From the NCBI RefSeq assembly GCF_003025615.1, contig NZ_PYMJ01000010.1, forward strand, positions 1 to 64,000: a stretch of DNA of 64,000 nt. Reading direction: 5' to 3'. The notes beneath the pieces are model-generated. The model had not been told where the DNA came from and searched no databases. It was given only the letters and a program-made list of their open reading frames with translations. Position numbers and translations under genes: made by a program. The stretch is from Photobacterium frigidiphilum (lineage in GTDB: Bacteria; Pseudomonadota; Gammaproteobacteria; Enterobacterales; Vibrionaceae). Shown piece by piece: positions 50,892 to 61,472 of the stretch. Numbering within the stretch: the stretch's first letter is position 1; every line of letters begins with the position of its first letter.

Positions 50892-53519
50892 CTATTGATC
50901 CAACGCCTTCTGCACTTTTTCGAATAGATCGTTAGCGAGGTTTTCAAGCTTCGCTATTTTTTCTAATTCTGCTCGCATTAATGCCTGACGCTGTTCATCA
51001 TATACACGGTACTTCAAGAATGGTTCAATCAAGCGTGAAGCAACCTGTGGGTTACTTGCGTTTAGTGCCGTTAGAATCTCGGTCAAGAACGCATAACCTG
51101 AACCATCCTTTGCATGAAAGCGAACTGGGTTATTAGCACAAAAGCTTGCAACCAAGTTACGGGTTCGATTCGGGTTTTTCAAATCAAATGCTGGATGAGA
51201 CATTGTTTTACGCACATTAGCCAGTGAATCTGCCGCAGGGTTTGCACCTTGCAACATGAACCACTTATCCATTACCAAGCCATCATGTGTCCATTTATCA
51301 CTGAAGTCTGTCATTTGCTCTGCACGGCATGGTAATTCTGCATTATTTGCAGCAGCCATTGATGCCATTGTATCTGTCATATTATCTGAAGACACATATT
51401 GCTCTGCAACTAACTTATTACCTTCTTCAGTATGAGCAAGATAAGAAAGGCAACGGTTACGCAGTGCGCGTTTAGCCATTGCTTCATGAGCTAAATTATA
51501 CTCGCCTTGAGAAAGAGAGTGATAAATAGCGGTTAATTCATCTTCTAGTGCATAAGCTAAGATCGCACTGATCTTGCCCGCAACCGCATTGATCGCATCA
51601 ACATCAACGATCTTATACCAACCTGCAATTTCATTTTCACTTGGTAATGCCAGCATTTCGGCAATGAATGCAGGATCCAGATTTTCATCCAATAACGCAC
51701 CACGGAACGCATCAATTACCGATTCAGGAAGTTCAACGTCTTTACCCTGCTGCACATTGGCAATATTTGTACGAATGTACTTAGCAAGTAGCATTTGACC
51801 CACATCCCAACGTGCAAACTCGTTACGCGCATGCACCATCAAGAACACTAACTCTTCATCAGAATAACCGTATTCCAATACAACGGGCGCAGAAAATTCA
51901 CGGAGTAATGATATTACGGGTTTTTCATTTACATTATCGAATTCAAAGACTTGTTTGGCTTCAGTAACGTTAAGTACGTGATGAATTGGCTCGCCATTAC
52001 ACTCTAAGGCGATAACATGACCTACGCTGTCATATAATTCGATGTCCATTGGGATATGAAGCGGAAGTTTATCGTCTTGGCCAGCTGTTGGTGCTGTATT
52101 TTGCTCAATAGTGACAAGGTAACGTTTCTGTTCTGCGTTATAATCGGTTGTCACCGTAACGATAGGTGTACCCGCTTGGCTGTACCAGCGACGGAACAGA
52201 GTAAGATCAACACCCGATGCATCTTCCATTGCTTGTGCAAAATCATCACATGTTGCCGCGGTACCATCATGACGTTCAAAGTACAGTTTGATACCTGCTT
52301 GGAATTTATCTTCACCCAATAAAGTATGCATCATACGAATGACTTCACTGCCCTTCTCATACACTGTTAACGTATAGAAGTTATTCATCTCAATCACTTT
52401 TTCAGGGCGAATTGGATGAGACATAGGACCACGATCTTCAGCAAATTGAGGACCACGCATAATACGAACATTTTGAATGCGATTAACGGCACGAGAACCA
52501 AGATCAGAAGAGAATTCTTGATCGCGGAAAACCGTTAGCCCTTCTTTTAAACTTAACTGGAACCAGTCACGACAAGTAACACGGTTACCCGTCCAGTTGT
52601 GGAAATACTCATGACCGATTACCGCTTCAATACCTTGATAGTCTGTATCAGTTGCTGTTTTTGAATTGGCTAAAACAAACTTAGAGTTAAAGACGTTTAA
52701 GCCTTTGTTCTCCATTGCGCCCATGTTGAAGAAATCAACAGCGACAATCATGTAGATATCAAGATCATATTCTAAGCCGAAACGTTCTTCGTCCCACTTC
52801 ATTGAATTGATAAGTGAAGCCATCGCGTAATCTGCACGATCAAGATTACCTTTATCAACGAATATTTCTAACTCAACATCACGACCGCTCATGGTTGTGA
52901 ATTTATCACGCAGTACATCGAAGTCACCAGCAACAAGTGCAAACAGGTAAGAAGGTTTTGGGAATGGGTCTTGCCACTGTACCCAATGTCGACCATTGTC
53001 TAAATCACCTTCAGCAACACGGTTACCGTTACTTAATAAATAAGGGAAGCTTGTTTTATCTGCAATGACTTTTGTGGTGAAACGAGCAAGTACATCAGGA
53101 CGATCAAGATAAAAAGTAATTCGACGGAAACCCTCAGCTTCACACTGAGTACAAAAACCACCACCCGATTTATACAAACCTTCAAGCAATGTATTGGCTT
53201 CTGGATTAACTAATGTTTCGATTGTCAGATCAAAACTTGCAGGCAAACTACGTAGCGTTAATAATGACTCTGACACGTCATAATCAGACCATGCAGTGCC
53301 ATTTACTTCTACGCGAACTAACTCTAACCCATCACCATTTAAGACTAACGCCGCATCGGTTTCGACTTGGCGAACAACCTTGCTGACTGCAACAATGTGT
53401 GTTGCTGTATCATGCAGGTCAAATTCAAAATCAATATCGGTAATTGTATAGTCTGGCTTTATGTAATCTGCACGGTACTTTGCTTTAGGGCTTGCTGTTT
53501 GTGTCGATAATTCGCTCAT
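50892..53519 (-). CDS. pepN: Aminopeptidase N
   Basis: 875 aa, M1 family. Exopeptidase motif GAMEN at 267-271 and zinc site HEYFHNW at 303-309 with the third ligand Glu in LKEGLTVF about 18 residues on. The N-terminal beta domain, thermolysin-like domain and C-terminal helical domain are all present. It removes N-terminal residues from peptides in the cytoplasm. It is transcribed divergently from pncB, as in E. coli. Confidence 0.97.
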   Translation of the reverse strand: MSELSTQTASPKAKYRADYIKPDYTITDIDFEFDLHDTATHIVAVSKVVRQVETDAALVLNGDGLELVRVEVNGTAWSDYDVSESLLTLRSLPASFDLTIETLVNPEANTLLEGLYKSGGGFCTQCEAEGFRRITFYLDRPDVLARFTTKVIADKTSFPYLLSNGNRVAEGDLDNGRHWVQWQDPFPKPSYLFALVAGDFDVLRDKFTTMSGRDVELEIFVDKGNLDRADYAMASLINSMKWDEERFGLEYDLDIYMIVAVDFFNMGAMENKGLNVFNSKFVLANSKTATDTDYQGIEAVIGHEYFHNWTGNRVTCRDWFQLSLKEGLTVFRDQEFSSDLGSRAVNRIQNVRIMRGPQFAEDRGPMSHPIRPEKVIEMNNFYTLTVYEKGSEVIRMMHTLLGEDKFQAGIKLYFERHDGTAATCDDFAQAMEDASGVDLTLFRRWYSQAGTPIVTVTTDYNAEQKRYLVTIEQNTAPTAGQDDKLPLHIPMDIELYDSVGHVIALECNGEPIHHVLNVTEAKQVFEFDNVNEKPVISLLREFSAPVVLEYGYSDEELVFLMVHARNEFARWDVGQMLLAKYIRTNIANVQQGKDVELPESVIDAFRGALLDENLDPAFIAEMLALPSENEIAGWYKIVDVDAINAVAGKISAILAYALEDELTAIYHSLSQGEYNLAHEAMAKRALRNRCLSYLAHTEEGNKLVAEQYVSSDNMTDTMASMAAANNAELPCRAEQMTDFSDKWTHDGLVMDKWFMLQGANPAADSLANVRKTMSHPAFDLKNPNRTRNLVASFCANNPVRFHAKDGSGYAFLTEILTALNASNPQVASRLIEPFLKYRVYDEQRQALMRAELEKIAKLENLANDLFEKVQKALDQ

Positions 53520-53852
53520 TCTTTTTTATTCCTTTGTTATCCGCTAGAACAAGAAGTCCTCATTCTAAACGACTGACGCCTGTCATTATTATTCTGCCTT
53601 TATGGCACTCAAACAAGAATTAATGTCAACTATACTCGTAAACTCATGCTTTTGTCGCTTCAGTGCGTAATAATTCAGCTAAAAATAAAGACTTATACCC
53701 AAGCTACCTCAAAGTTATTGCTTAAATAATAACTGAACGCGCCCTCAATTCTTTTTTATAAACTGATATTGCATTTATTTTTCATATTTCATATCAAATC
53801 AGGCTCAAAATAATGTAAAATTTCCGGATTGCATTAAACAGCAGCATTAGAT
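53520..53852. other. Divergent promoter region of pepN and pncB
   Basis: A 333-bp gap holding both promoters. AT-rich; no repeat or palindrome stands out. Confidence 0.5.
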
Positions 53853-55070
53853 ATGAATCACACAAAACTCATTGGGATTATTGACTCCCTACTTGATACC
53901 GATGCGTATAAGCTGCACATGCAGCAAGCGATTTATCATCAATATCCACACGTAGAAGCCGTTGCTGAATTTCATTGCCGAAGCAAAGAAGACCTCCGTC
54001 CCTACGCCAACGCAATTCAAGCACAAATTCAACACATCTCAACATTGTCATTTGCACAAGAAGAGTTAGATTACCTTGCATCACTCTCTTTCTTCAAGAA
54101 AGACTACCTTACTTATTTAAAAGACTTTTCACTCAACAGTGAACAAGTAACGGTAGATGGTTCAGGCGATCAGCTTTCAATCAAGATTAAGGGTAAGTGG
54201 ATTGATATCATTTTATGGGAAGTCCCATTACTTGCTATCATATGCGAAATTCGTTCATCCATTTGTTACCCAAATTCAACAGCAGATGACGCAATCGCAC
54301 AACTTAAAACTAAAATCGAGCGTTTTTACCAAAACGCTAAAACGGTAGATGATGAAACACAGACAGTCACGGATTTAAGCCAATTTGATCTAATTGATTT
54401 TGGTAGCCGTCGACGTTTCTCTAAAGATGTACACCACAAAGTTGTCGATTATTTAGCGGCAAACGTACCTGAATTTAAAGGGACATCAAATTACCATTTG
54501 GCTCGAACACGAAATTTACCCCCCTTTGGTACACAAGCACATGAATGGTTTCAAGCTCACCAGCAATTAACCGGTGAACTTGCCGATTCACAACAGCTAG
54601 CATTAAACCGATGGCTACAAGAGTACCCAGATTCGTTAGGTATTGCCCTAACCGATTGCATTAATACCGACGCGTTTTTACGTGATTTTAACTCAGAGTT
54701 ATCTGAACGTTTCGTCGGGTTACGCCACGATAGCGGCGACCCAATCACTTGGGGTGAAAAAGCCATTAAGCATTATGAATCTTTGGGCATTGATTTAAAG
54801 ACAAAATCTTTAATCTTTTCAGATAGCTTAACATTGGATAAAGCATTAAACATTTATAAACACTTTGCTTCACGTATTAACGTCAGCTTTGGAATTGGCA
54901 CTCAATTAACATGTGATTTACCGAGTGTTGAAACATTAAATGTTGTGCTAAAACTGACGCAATGTGAAGGTCGACCAGTGGCTAAAATCTCTGATGAACC
55001 AGGCAAAATCATGTGCCGAGATGAAAATTATTTAACGCAGCTTCGCCAAGCATTTAAAATTGCTAACTAA
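53853..55070 (+). CDS. pncB: Nicotinate phosphoribosyltransferase
   Basis: 405 aa. [40 protein letters not shown] with the phosphorylated His region, GTSNYHLA, and [11 protein letters not shown] match PncB. It joins nicotinate to PRPP, with ATP hydrolysis, in the NAD salvage (Preiss-Handler) pathway. A single gene ending in a strong terminator. Confidence 0.97.
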   Translation: MNHTKLIGIIDSLLDTDAYKLHMQQAIYHQYPHVEAVAEFHCRSKEDLRPYANAIQAQIQHISTLSFAQEELDYLASLSFFKKDYLTYLKDFSLNSEQVTVDGSGDQLSIKIKGKWIDIILWEVPLLAIICEIRSSICYPNSTADDAIAQLKTKIERFYQNAKTVDDETQTVTDLSQFDLIDFGSRRRFSKDVHHKVVDYLAANVPEFKGTSNYHLARTRNLPPFGTQAHEWFQAHQQLTGELADSQQLALNRWLQEYPDSLGIALTDCINTDAFLRDFNSELSERFVGLRHDSGDPITWGEKAIKHYESLGIDLKTKSLIFSDSLTLDKALNIYKHFASRINVSFGIGTQLTCDLPSVETLNVVLKLTQCEGRPVAKISDEPGKIMCRDENYLTQLRQAFKIAN

Positions 55071-55101
55071 ATTCTATCTATTTTAAAATTGCTTTATATA
55101 C

Positions 55102-55130
55102 AAAAAACTCGTCACGATGACGAGTTTTTT
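55102..55130 (+). terminator. Bidirectional terminator after pncB
   Basis: AAAAAACTCGTCA / TGACGAGTTTTTT with three-base loop. The opposite strand serves the next gene. Confidence 0.9.
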
Positions 55131-55158
55131 TATACATATAATTTATTTATCTACAACA

Positions 55159-55821
55159 CTATTCTCGCTGCATAACCGCTTCCATACCAAATTGTGTATT
55201 AGATAGTGTCAATGTATCTGAACCTAATAAAAACTGGCTGTCTTGCTGACCACCTTCGTAGATTAAAACAATATGGTCATCTTCCAAATAATAGATTCCA
55301 CGGTGTTCTTTCTTTTTCCCCTCATTATTCGATACTTCAGCCGAAAATAAGAAGTCAGGTCGCAATGAAATAGATAATTCAGAAATACCTTCCGCAACGT
55401 CTCGCCCCGAAATTTTCGATGAGCGCCATTCACCCGGTAAATTTTCTGGCGCTAATTTAGTGAATCGAGCCCCGTCTAAAATAAATTGATTATACGTGAG
55501 CATATAATTATGGTTTTGTTCTAACTGCCCTTCAGAAGAAAATACAATATTCGTTTCATCAACATCGTATTTACCCGCCCACTCATCAACCGAGCCATCG
55601 ACACGTAATAACCGAATAACAAAATTGTAAGACGACTTGAATTTAATATTCATCGCCCGATAACTCTCCCCCTCACTTTCAATACCATCATCAGAAGTAC
55701 TAAACCAATACCAATCACCTAATAATAAGGGGTAATCAAACTCAGTCAGATCATCGGCAACAGAGTGAACACTGAAGCTGCTAAAGAAAAGTATAAAAGC
55801 TACCATACACGATTTATACAT
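55159..55821 (-). CDS. Exported protein of unknown function, 220 aa
   Basis: A signal peptide ends near SVADD (residue 23). The mature part appears to hold two similar lipocalin-like halves (about 30-110: GDWYWFSTSDDG and YAVDETNIVFSS-like; about 130-215: GEWRSSKISGRD and YYLEDDHIVLIYEGG). It is Glu/Ser-rich and beta-structured. A single gene. No named family recognised. Confidence 0.6.
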   Translation of the reverse strand: MYKSCMVAFILFFSSFSVHSVADDLTEFDYPLLLGDWYWFSTSDDGIESEGESYRAMNIKFKSSYNFVIRLLRVDGSVDEWAGKYDVDETNIVFSSEGQLEQNHNYMLTYNQFILDGARFTKLAPENLPGEWRSSKISGRDVAEGISELSISLRPDFLFSAEVSNNEGKKKEHRGIYYLEDDHIVLIYEGGQQDSQFLLGSDTLTLSNTQFGMEAVMQRE

Positions 55822-55990
55822 GTCTCAACTCCCGAAAAAAAGACCTATATAAACCTTAGATGCCAATGCTCTTTTCTGCTTAAAAATATGATTTATATCA
55901 CAGTATAAACTCGGAGCTTCTCAGTTATAAGACAACGATAATCGATAGCAAGAAGAGGGAAAAAGTGTCCAATAATCAGCCGGATATTGT

Positions 55991-56045
55991 ACCAAATCCA
56001 TTAATTATCTGATCAGTTCAGCGAGAGTTAATTAATGGAATTGGT
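55991..56045. repeat. Intergenic inverted repeat (MITE-like hairpin)
   Basis: ACCAAATCCATTAATTA and TTAATTAATGGAATTGGT form an imperfect 16-17-bp stem around a 20-bp centre. A single arm of the same type, ATACCAATTCCATTAATTAT, occurs at 31380-31399, next to ACCAATCTAGACAAGTATCTGACC-like sequence. It may be a short repeated mobile element of Vibrionaceae. Confidence 0.5.
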
Positions 56046-56076
56046 ATTAGTCAGTACCGTACTATCAGCACAAATA

Positions 56077-56108
56077 AAAACGGCACTGCTTTTAAGCAGT
56101 GCCGTTTT
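56077..56108 (-). terminator. Terminator of prc
   Basis: AAAACGGCACTGCTT / AAGCAGTGCCGTTTT, a near-perfect 14-bp stem 18 bases past the stop. Confidence 0.9.
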
Positions 56109-56125
56109 ATAATTTATTACCGCAA

Positions 56126-58126
56126 TTAACTTTGAGCGTTAACTAAATCCGCTGTTATATCAACAGCTTCATCAAGGTAAGCATCTGGTGACTCATAATC
56201 TTTTGGCACATCTTCCAGTGTAGCAAAAGGCTTTTTACCTAATACTTTCTGGCGCTTATTCAAACGTGCTAATCGTTTACTGTCTGTCTTATCCTGTTCC
56301 TCAATACGCGTTTTCTCATTCAAAGAAATGGTATTAATATCTTTATCCTTTTTGTATTCTTGAATGTCATCAAGAATAAAACCGAATTCCATATCTTTAC
56401 TTATGCGTTGCTCATGCTTCGCTTTTAAAGAAGGCAATATTGGGGAATAGTTTACTAATTTTTGATAACTTGCAGGTTTAATACTGTCCCACGGTAAAGC
56501 GTTATCTTCAACACTCTCACCCGTTTCAGCTGGATCAACAGCCGTTGGGAAAGCAATATCAGGTACAACACCTAAATTCTGAGTACTACCACCGTTAATA
56601 CGGTAGAATTTCTGAATTGTATATTGGACATGACCTAAAGGCTTATCAAACAAATCATAAATATGATTCAGTGAACGGTGCTGCTGAACAGTACCCTTAC
56701 CAAAAGATTGCTCGCCAAGTACAACAGCTCGGCCATAGTCTTGTGTTGCTGCGGCAAAAATTTCAGAAGCCGATGCACTGTATCGATTTTGCAGTACGGT
56801 TAACGGTCCATCAAAATAAACGCGATCATCAGAATCACCATTTACTTTTACACGGCCATAACTATCTCGCACTTGAACAACCGGACCACTGTTTATAAAT
56901 AAACCGGTTAATGCTGTTGCCTCTGTAAGCGCACCACCACCGTTATTACGAAGATCGATAACCACACCATCGACTTGAGATTCGTTTAGTTTTGCGATCT
57001 CTTTTTTCGTGTCTTCAGCCAAACCAACGTAGAAACTAGGTACTTCAATGACACCTATTTTCTTGCTGCCGACTGTCTTCACTTCAGATTTCACAGCCCT
57101 ATCTTCTAAACGGATTTTATCTCGCACAATAGTTACATCGTAACTTTTAGTGTTCTTTCCTTCTGGAAGAATCTCAAGCTTAACCTTGCTACCTTTAGGG
57201 CCTTTAATCAGCTGAACAACATCATCCAGACGCCAGCCGATAACATCGACAACGCTCTTTCCATCTTGCGCAACACCTATAATTCGGTCACCTGCAGCAA
57301 GTTTTTTAGATGATGAAGCCGGACCACCAGCAACAAGTGAACGAATAACAGTGTAATCATCAACAACTTGAAGCACAGCACCGATCCCTTCCAAAGATAG
57401 GTTCATCTCTGATTGGAATTGTTCTGCATTACGAGGAGATAAATAGCTGGTATGCGGATCAACTTCACGTGCAAATGCATTCATGTAAATTTGAAATACA
57501 TCTTCACTATGAGTTTGTGTGAGACGTTTTAACGCATTGTTATAACGCTTGCTCAAGGTTTCTTTAATTTCTTTCCAATCTTTATCTGCAAGTTTCAGAT
57601 TTAACGCATCGTATTTTACACGTTGACGCCAAATTTCATTTAATGCATTACGATCTGCAGCCCAATCCAATTCTGAACGATCAACAACAAAGTCATCATT
57701 AGTATTGAATTTAATTTCGTTATCTAGCAATGTTAACGCGTATTGATAGCGATCATAACGACGTTGAAGCACTTTATTGAAAATTTCAAAAGCCCCCGAT
57801 GTATCACCGACTTTAAGTTGGTCATCGAATTGGTTTTGCCATTTTTCAAGTAGCCTAACATCAGCCGCAGTAAGGAAGCTTTTGTTGAAGTCCAACATTT
57901 CGATATAACGATCGAACATGTCAGAAGAAAATTGATCATCAAGAGAGAATTGCTTGTAGTGCGAACGTGTAAACCGCGAAGCAACCCTTTTACTTGCCGT
58001 AGCATGCTGCTTTTCAGGCGCAAGTTGGGGCAAATCACTTAATGAATACTTAGCCTCTAGGGCTTGCGCTGAGGCTGCCAGCATCATGCCAGCAGCGATC
58101 AGGGAAAAACGGAATCGACAGTTCAT
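56126..58126 (-). CDS. prc: Periplasmic tail-specific protease Prc (Tsp)
   Basis: 666 aa. The signal peptide ends near AQALEAKYS (residue 24). PDZ domain near 235-330, with the core VAGGPASSSKKLAAGDRIIG. Catalytic Ser in RYSASASEIF and Lys in LGEQSFGKGTVQQH, the Ser-Lys dyad. It degrades proteins with nonpolar C-termini, including SsrA-tagged ones and Spr/MepS. It starts 18 bases after the proQ stop, as in E. coli. Confidence 0.96.
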   Translation of the reverse strand: MNCRFRFSLIAAGMMLAASAQALEAKYSLSDLPQLAPEKQHATASKRVASRFTRSHYKQFSLDDQFSSDMFDRYIEMLDFNKSFLTAADVRLLEKWQNQFDDQLKVGDTSGAFEIFNKVLQRRYDRYQYALTLLDNEIKFNTNDDFVVDRSELDWAADRNALNEIWRQRVKYDALNLKLADKDWKEIKETLSKRYNNALKRLTQTHSEDVFQIYMNAFAREVDPHTSYLSPRNAEQFQSEMNLSLEGIGAVLQVVDDYTVIRSLVAGGPASSSKKLAAGDRIIGVAQDGKSVVDVIGWRLDDVVQLIKGPKGSKVKLEILPEGKNTKSYDVTIVRDKIRLEDRAVKSEVKTVGSKKIGVIEVPSFYVGLAEDTKKEIAKLNESQVDGVVIDLRNNGGGALTEATALTGLFINSGPVVQVRDSYGRVKVNGDSDDRVYFDGPLTVLQNRYSASASEIFAAATQDYGRAVVLGEQSFGKGTVQQHRSLNHIYDLFDKPLGHVQYTIQKFYRINGGSTQNLGVVPDIAFPTAVDPAETGESVEDNALPWDSIKPASYQKLVNYSPILPSLKAKHEQRISKDMEFGFILDDIQEYKKDKDINTISLNEKTRIEEQDKTDSKRLARLNKRQKVLGKKPFATLEDVPKDYESPDAYLDEAVDITADLVNAQS
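57132..57144. promoter_or_regulatory. matS-like site within prc
   Basis: GTTACATCGTAAC, two mismatches from the consensus; follows the relaxed pattern GTKACNNCGTMAC. Coding overlap makes chance more likely. Confidence 0.45.
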
Positions 58127-58143
58127 GCGTCGAGCATTCTCCT

Positions 58144-58803
58144 TTACGAACGCAGGTGCTCCATTTTTACAACCATGGTCAAACCATTGGTTAAACGAAC
58201 ACGCACATCGTCCTTGTTAAATTCAACGATAGATGCCGGCATGTTACCAGAGCCCATATTCACTAAAACATTGTTGCCAACTTTTACTTCATCAGCTGTT
58301 AAAGCACGGGATGTATCTGCAGGCTTTTTATCTAGCTTAGACGTTTTTGGCTTAGTGTTCTTAGGTTTAGCTGATTTAGCATGATTTTTATTTGTTTTCG
58401 CTTCGCCATCTTTGCTTGCAGCAGCTTTAGCAACTGCTTGCTCTTTACGACGAGCACGAACTTTAGCTTTGCTTTCTTCAAGGGCTTTTTGTGCGTGTTC
58501 TACGTGCTCTTGCTCTAGAACGCCACATTCATTGCCATCAAGGTCAACACGGTTTACACCGGCTTTTACTCCATGAAGATAACGCCAAGAAGATGTGTAT
58601 TGACGTAGTGCAGTACGTAATTGTGTTTTACTTACTTTTTCATCTTCATTTAAGCGCTCAGCTAAATCTTGGAAGATACCAATCTTAAGTGGCTTAGCTT
58701 CACCTTCAATAGTAAAACATTTTGGGAAACGCTCAGCAATGTATGCAATAACTTCTTTACTGTTCGTTAACTTTTCAGAGTTTTCCATGGAGTTTCCTGA
58801 CAT
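58144..58803 (-). CDS. proQ: RNA chaperone ProQ
   Basis: 219 aa. N-terminal FinO/ProQ domain (about 10-120: [40 protein letters not shown]), a Lys/Ala-rich linker, and a C-terminal Tudor-like domain ([36 protein letters not shown]). It binds many small RNAs and mRNA 3' ends. Linked to prc as an operon. Confidence 0.95.
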   Translation of the reverse strand: MSGNSMENSEKLTNSKEVIAYIAERFPKCFTIEGEAKPLKIGIFQDLAERLNEDEKVSKTQLRTALRQYTSSWRYLHGVKAGVNRVDLDGNECGVLEQEHVEHAQKALEESKAKVRARRKEQAVAKAAASKDGEAKTNKNHAKSAKPKNTKPKTSKLDKKPADTSRALTADEVKVGNNVLVNMGSGNMPASIVEFNKDDVRVRLTNGLTMVVKMEHLRS

Positions 58804-58897
58804 AAAACGAGAGATCTCGCTGTGTGTACTGTGATCAAAAAGAAATAGTGTCGCTATTATAGTTACCTAACAATGAAAAACCACCGAAAGCATACAA

Positions 58898-59356
58898 TTA
58901 GAGGCTTTTTTGTAGTTCTTTCACAAAATACACTAGTCCATCTTCATCATTTTGGTCAAATCTTGACAAACTTGGGCTATCAATATCCAAAACGCCAATC
59001 AATTCACCTTTAACTGTTAATGGTATTACAATTTCAGAATTACTTACGGCATCACAAGCAATGTGTCCAGGGAAGGCATGCACATCAGAAACACGTTGTA
59101 CCTTATTTTCTGAGATGGCAGTACCACACACACCTCGCCCTACCGGAATACGTACACAAGCTACTTTTCCTTGAAATGGACCAAGCACTAACTGGTCGCC
59201 TTTAAGCAAATAAAAGCCTACCCAGTTAATATCTTCTAACTCCATATTCAGTAACGCACTAATATTAGAGATATTAGCAATCAGATCTGGCTCACCGTCA
59301 GTCAGTGCAATTGCCTGCTGAGTTAATCTTTTATAGAACGCGCTCTTATTTTCCAT
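58898..59356 (-). CDS. msrC: Free methionine-(R)-sulfoxide reductase (GAF domain)
   Basis: 152 aa. A single GAF domain with the three active Cys: VACVRIPVGRGVCGTA and HIACDAVS. ENSEIVIPLTVKGELIG-like core and GVLDIDSPS are present. It reduces free methionine-R-sulfoxide. Its position beside proQ and letA matches E. coli yebR. Confidence 0.93.
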   Translation of the reverse strand: MENKSAFYKRLTQQAIALTDGEPDLIANISNISALLNMELEDINWVGFYLLKGDQLVLGPFQGKVACVRIPVGRGVCGTAISENKVQRVSDVHAFPGHIACDAVSNSEIVIPLTVKGELIGVLDIDSPSLSRFDQNDEDGLVYFVKELQKSL

Positions 59357-59418
59357 GGCTTACTCCTTATATAGCCGTTAATATAGCCCTTCCACTAATA
59401 ATAGGAATCATTATCATT

Positions 59419-61371
59419 GTGAAAGATTCTGTAAACCAAACAATTAACTGGTCTTGGCTTCTAAAGCAAGCAAAACGTCACCGCCCAAGACTTGTCGCTG
59501 CAAATATTATTGCTCTCATAGCAACTCTGGTTAGCGTGCCAATCCCCCTTCTAATGCCATTAATGGTTGATGAAGTATTACTTGATAAACCTGCTGATGG
59601 GGTCAAATTTTTAAATTTATTATTGCCGGAGTCACTTCATGGCGCAACGGGTTACATCTTAATGGTGTTGTTCCTTGTTGTATTGATGCGCGTAGCAGGT
59701 CAAGCGCTTAATATACTGCAAAGTCGGCAGTTTACCCTCGTCGCAAAAGATATAACTTATAACATTCGTGGTCACCTCCTCGATAAACTGGGCCGCATCA
59801 GTATGCGTCAATATGAGGAAAGAGGTAGTGGTGGTATTACGTCACATCTGATTACAGACGTCGAAACCATCGATAAATTTGTAGGTGACACATTAAGCCG
59901 CTTTTTAATCGGTCTATTAACAGTAATTGGTACAGCCGTTATTCTGCTTTGGTTAAATTGGCAGCTTGGTTTACTGATTCTGCTTGTTAACCCTGTGGTG
60001 GTTTACGCTTCTCGGTTAATGGGGAACCGTGTAAAAAACCTGAAAAAGAAAGAAAACCAAGCATTTGAAAAGTTCCAACAACGCCTTGTTGAAACGCTTG
60101 AGGGTCTATACCAGTTACGCGCATCTAACCGTGAGCGTGAATTTCTGGCCCAATTAAAATCGAACGCGAATGACATTCGTCACAATGCGGATAAATACGC
60201 TTGGCAATCAGAAGCCGCGGGGCGCGTTTCCTTTCTACTCTTTTTATTAGGCTTTGAGTTATTCCGCGCTGCTGCAATGTTGATGGTGCTGTTCAGTGAT
60301 TTATCTATTGGTCAGATGTTTGCCGTGTTTGGTTACCTATGGTTTATGTTGGGTCCCGTACAAGAGTTATTAGGTATTCAGTTTGCTTGGTACAGTGCTT
60401 CAGCTGCGATGCAACGTTTAAACAACTTATTGGTGTTAGAAGAAGAAGTTCGTCCAACACCAAAAGTAAATCCTTTCGTCGATGGTGAAACATTACACAT
60501 AGAAGTGAAAAATCTACATTTCGCCTACGATGAAGATAAGGAAGTATTACACGATCTGAATTTAGTTATCCCTGCAGGGAAAAGAGTGGCGTTAGTCGGC
60601 TCTTCAGGCGGCGGTAAATCAACGTTGATTCAATTGCTATTAGGCATTTATCAAAAAAATACTGGGGATATCTTAATTAATAACCACCCTATTGAAGATG
60701 TTGGTTACGACAATCTTCGAAACAAGATGGCGGTGGTATTACAGCACCCTGTGTTATTTAATGATACGTTAAGGCAGAATTTAACGTTAGGTGCTGATTA
60801 TACTGATGAACAATTGTGGTTAGCATTAGATATAGCCCAATTAACCGATGTCACTGAGCGCCTAACCAATGGCTTAGACACTGAAATTGGCCGTCAAGGT
60901 ATTCGCTTATCAGGTGGGCAACGACAACGTCTTGCTATTGCACGTATGGTTTTGTCTGATCCTGAATTTGTCATACTTGATGAGGCAACGTCAGCTTTAG
61001 ATACAGCAACAGAAGCTGCGCTACATACTGCTTTGAATGAATTTTTAGTTGGCAAAACAACACTGATTGTTGCGCACCGTTTATCTGCGGTTAAGCAAGC
61101 TGATCTAATATACGTGCTTGAAGATGGGCAAGTAAGTCAGACAGGTACACATAAAGAACTTGTTAATGAGAAAGGCTTATACCAAACTTTATATGGTTCA
61201 GTGCAATCACCTGATGAAAAACATCAATCAGTGTTGGTTTCAGACATGATCAATAACAGCACCAATGAAAGCGGTCAAGAAACGCACAATTCACAAGTTA
61301 TTGATCATAAAAAGCTTGATGGTAATACCAGTGAAGATAACTTGGCAGTAGCCAGAATGAACTCAAAATAA
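59419..61371 (+). CDS. ABC exporter (permease-ATPase fusion)
   Basis: 650 aa from the GTG at 59419, with AGGA upstream; a longer frame at 59305 would run into msrC on the other strand. Six transmembrane helices span about 25-300. The nucleotide-binding domain has Walker A VGSSGGGKST, signature LSGGQRQRLAIARMV and Walker B VILDEATSALD. A polar C-terminal tail of about 50 residues is extra. It resembles MsbA-like lipid or drug exporters; substrate unknown. It is divergent from msrC, with a terminator before letA. Confidence 0.85.
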   Translation: MKDSVNQTINWSWLLKQAKRHRPRLVAANIIALIATLVSVPIPLLMPLMVDEVLLDKPADGVKFLNLLLPESLHGATGYILMVLFLVVLMRVAGQALNILQSRQFTLVAKDITYNIRGHLLDKLGRISMRQYEERGSGGITSHLITDVETIDKFVGDTLSRFLIGLLTVIGTAVILLWLNWQLGLLILLVNPVVVYASRLMGNRVKNLKKKENQAFEKFQQRLVETLEGLYQLRASNREREFLAQLKSNANDIRHNADKYAWQSEAAGRVSFLLFLLGFELFRAAAMLMVLFSDLSIGQMFAVFGYLWFMLGPVQELLGIQFAWYSASAAMQRLNNLLVLEEEVRPTPKVNPFVDGETLHIEVKNLHFAYDEDKEVLHDLNLVIPAGKRVALVGSSGGGKSTLIQLLLGIYQKNTGDILINNHPIEDVGYDNLRNKMAVVLQHPVLFNDTLRQNLTLGADYTDEQLWLALDIAQLTDVTERLTNGLDTEIGRQGIRLSGGQRQRLAIARMVLSDPEFVILDEATSALDTATEAALHTALNEFLVGKTTLIVAHRLSAVKQADLIYVLEDGQVSQTGTHKELVNEKGLYQTLYGSVQSPDEKHQSVLVSDMINNSTNESGQETHNSQVIDHKKLDGNTSEDNLAVARMNSK

Positions 61372-61393
61372 TATAGTGTTCGTTTACAATTGA

Positions 61394-61420
61394 ATAATGG
61401 CCTTTAAATAAGGCCATTAT
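61394..61420 (+). terminator. Terminator between ABC exporter and letA
   Basis: ATAATGGCCT / AGGCCATTAT with seven-base loop, 23 bases after the stop. Confidence 0.8.
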
Positions 61421-61472
61421 CATATACAGTTTAAACCGATCCATTTGGTTTGATATTAAGGATGACATCAAC

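Noticed and set aside
59305-59418. N-terminal extension of the ABC exporter
   Set aside because: It overlaps the msrC start on the other strand; a GTG at 59419 with a ribosome site gives the normal exporter N-terminus.
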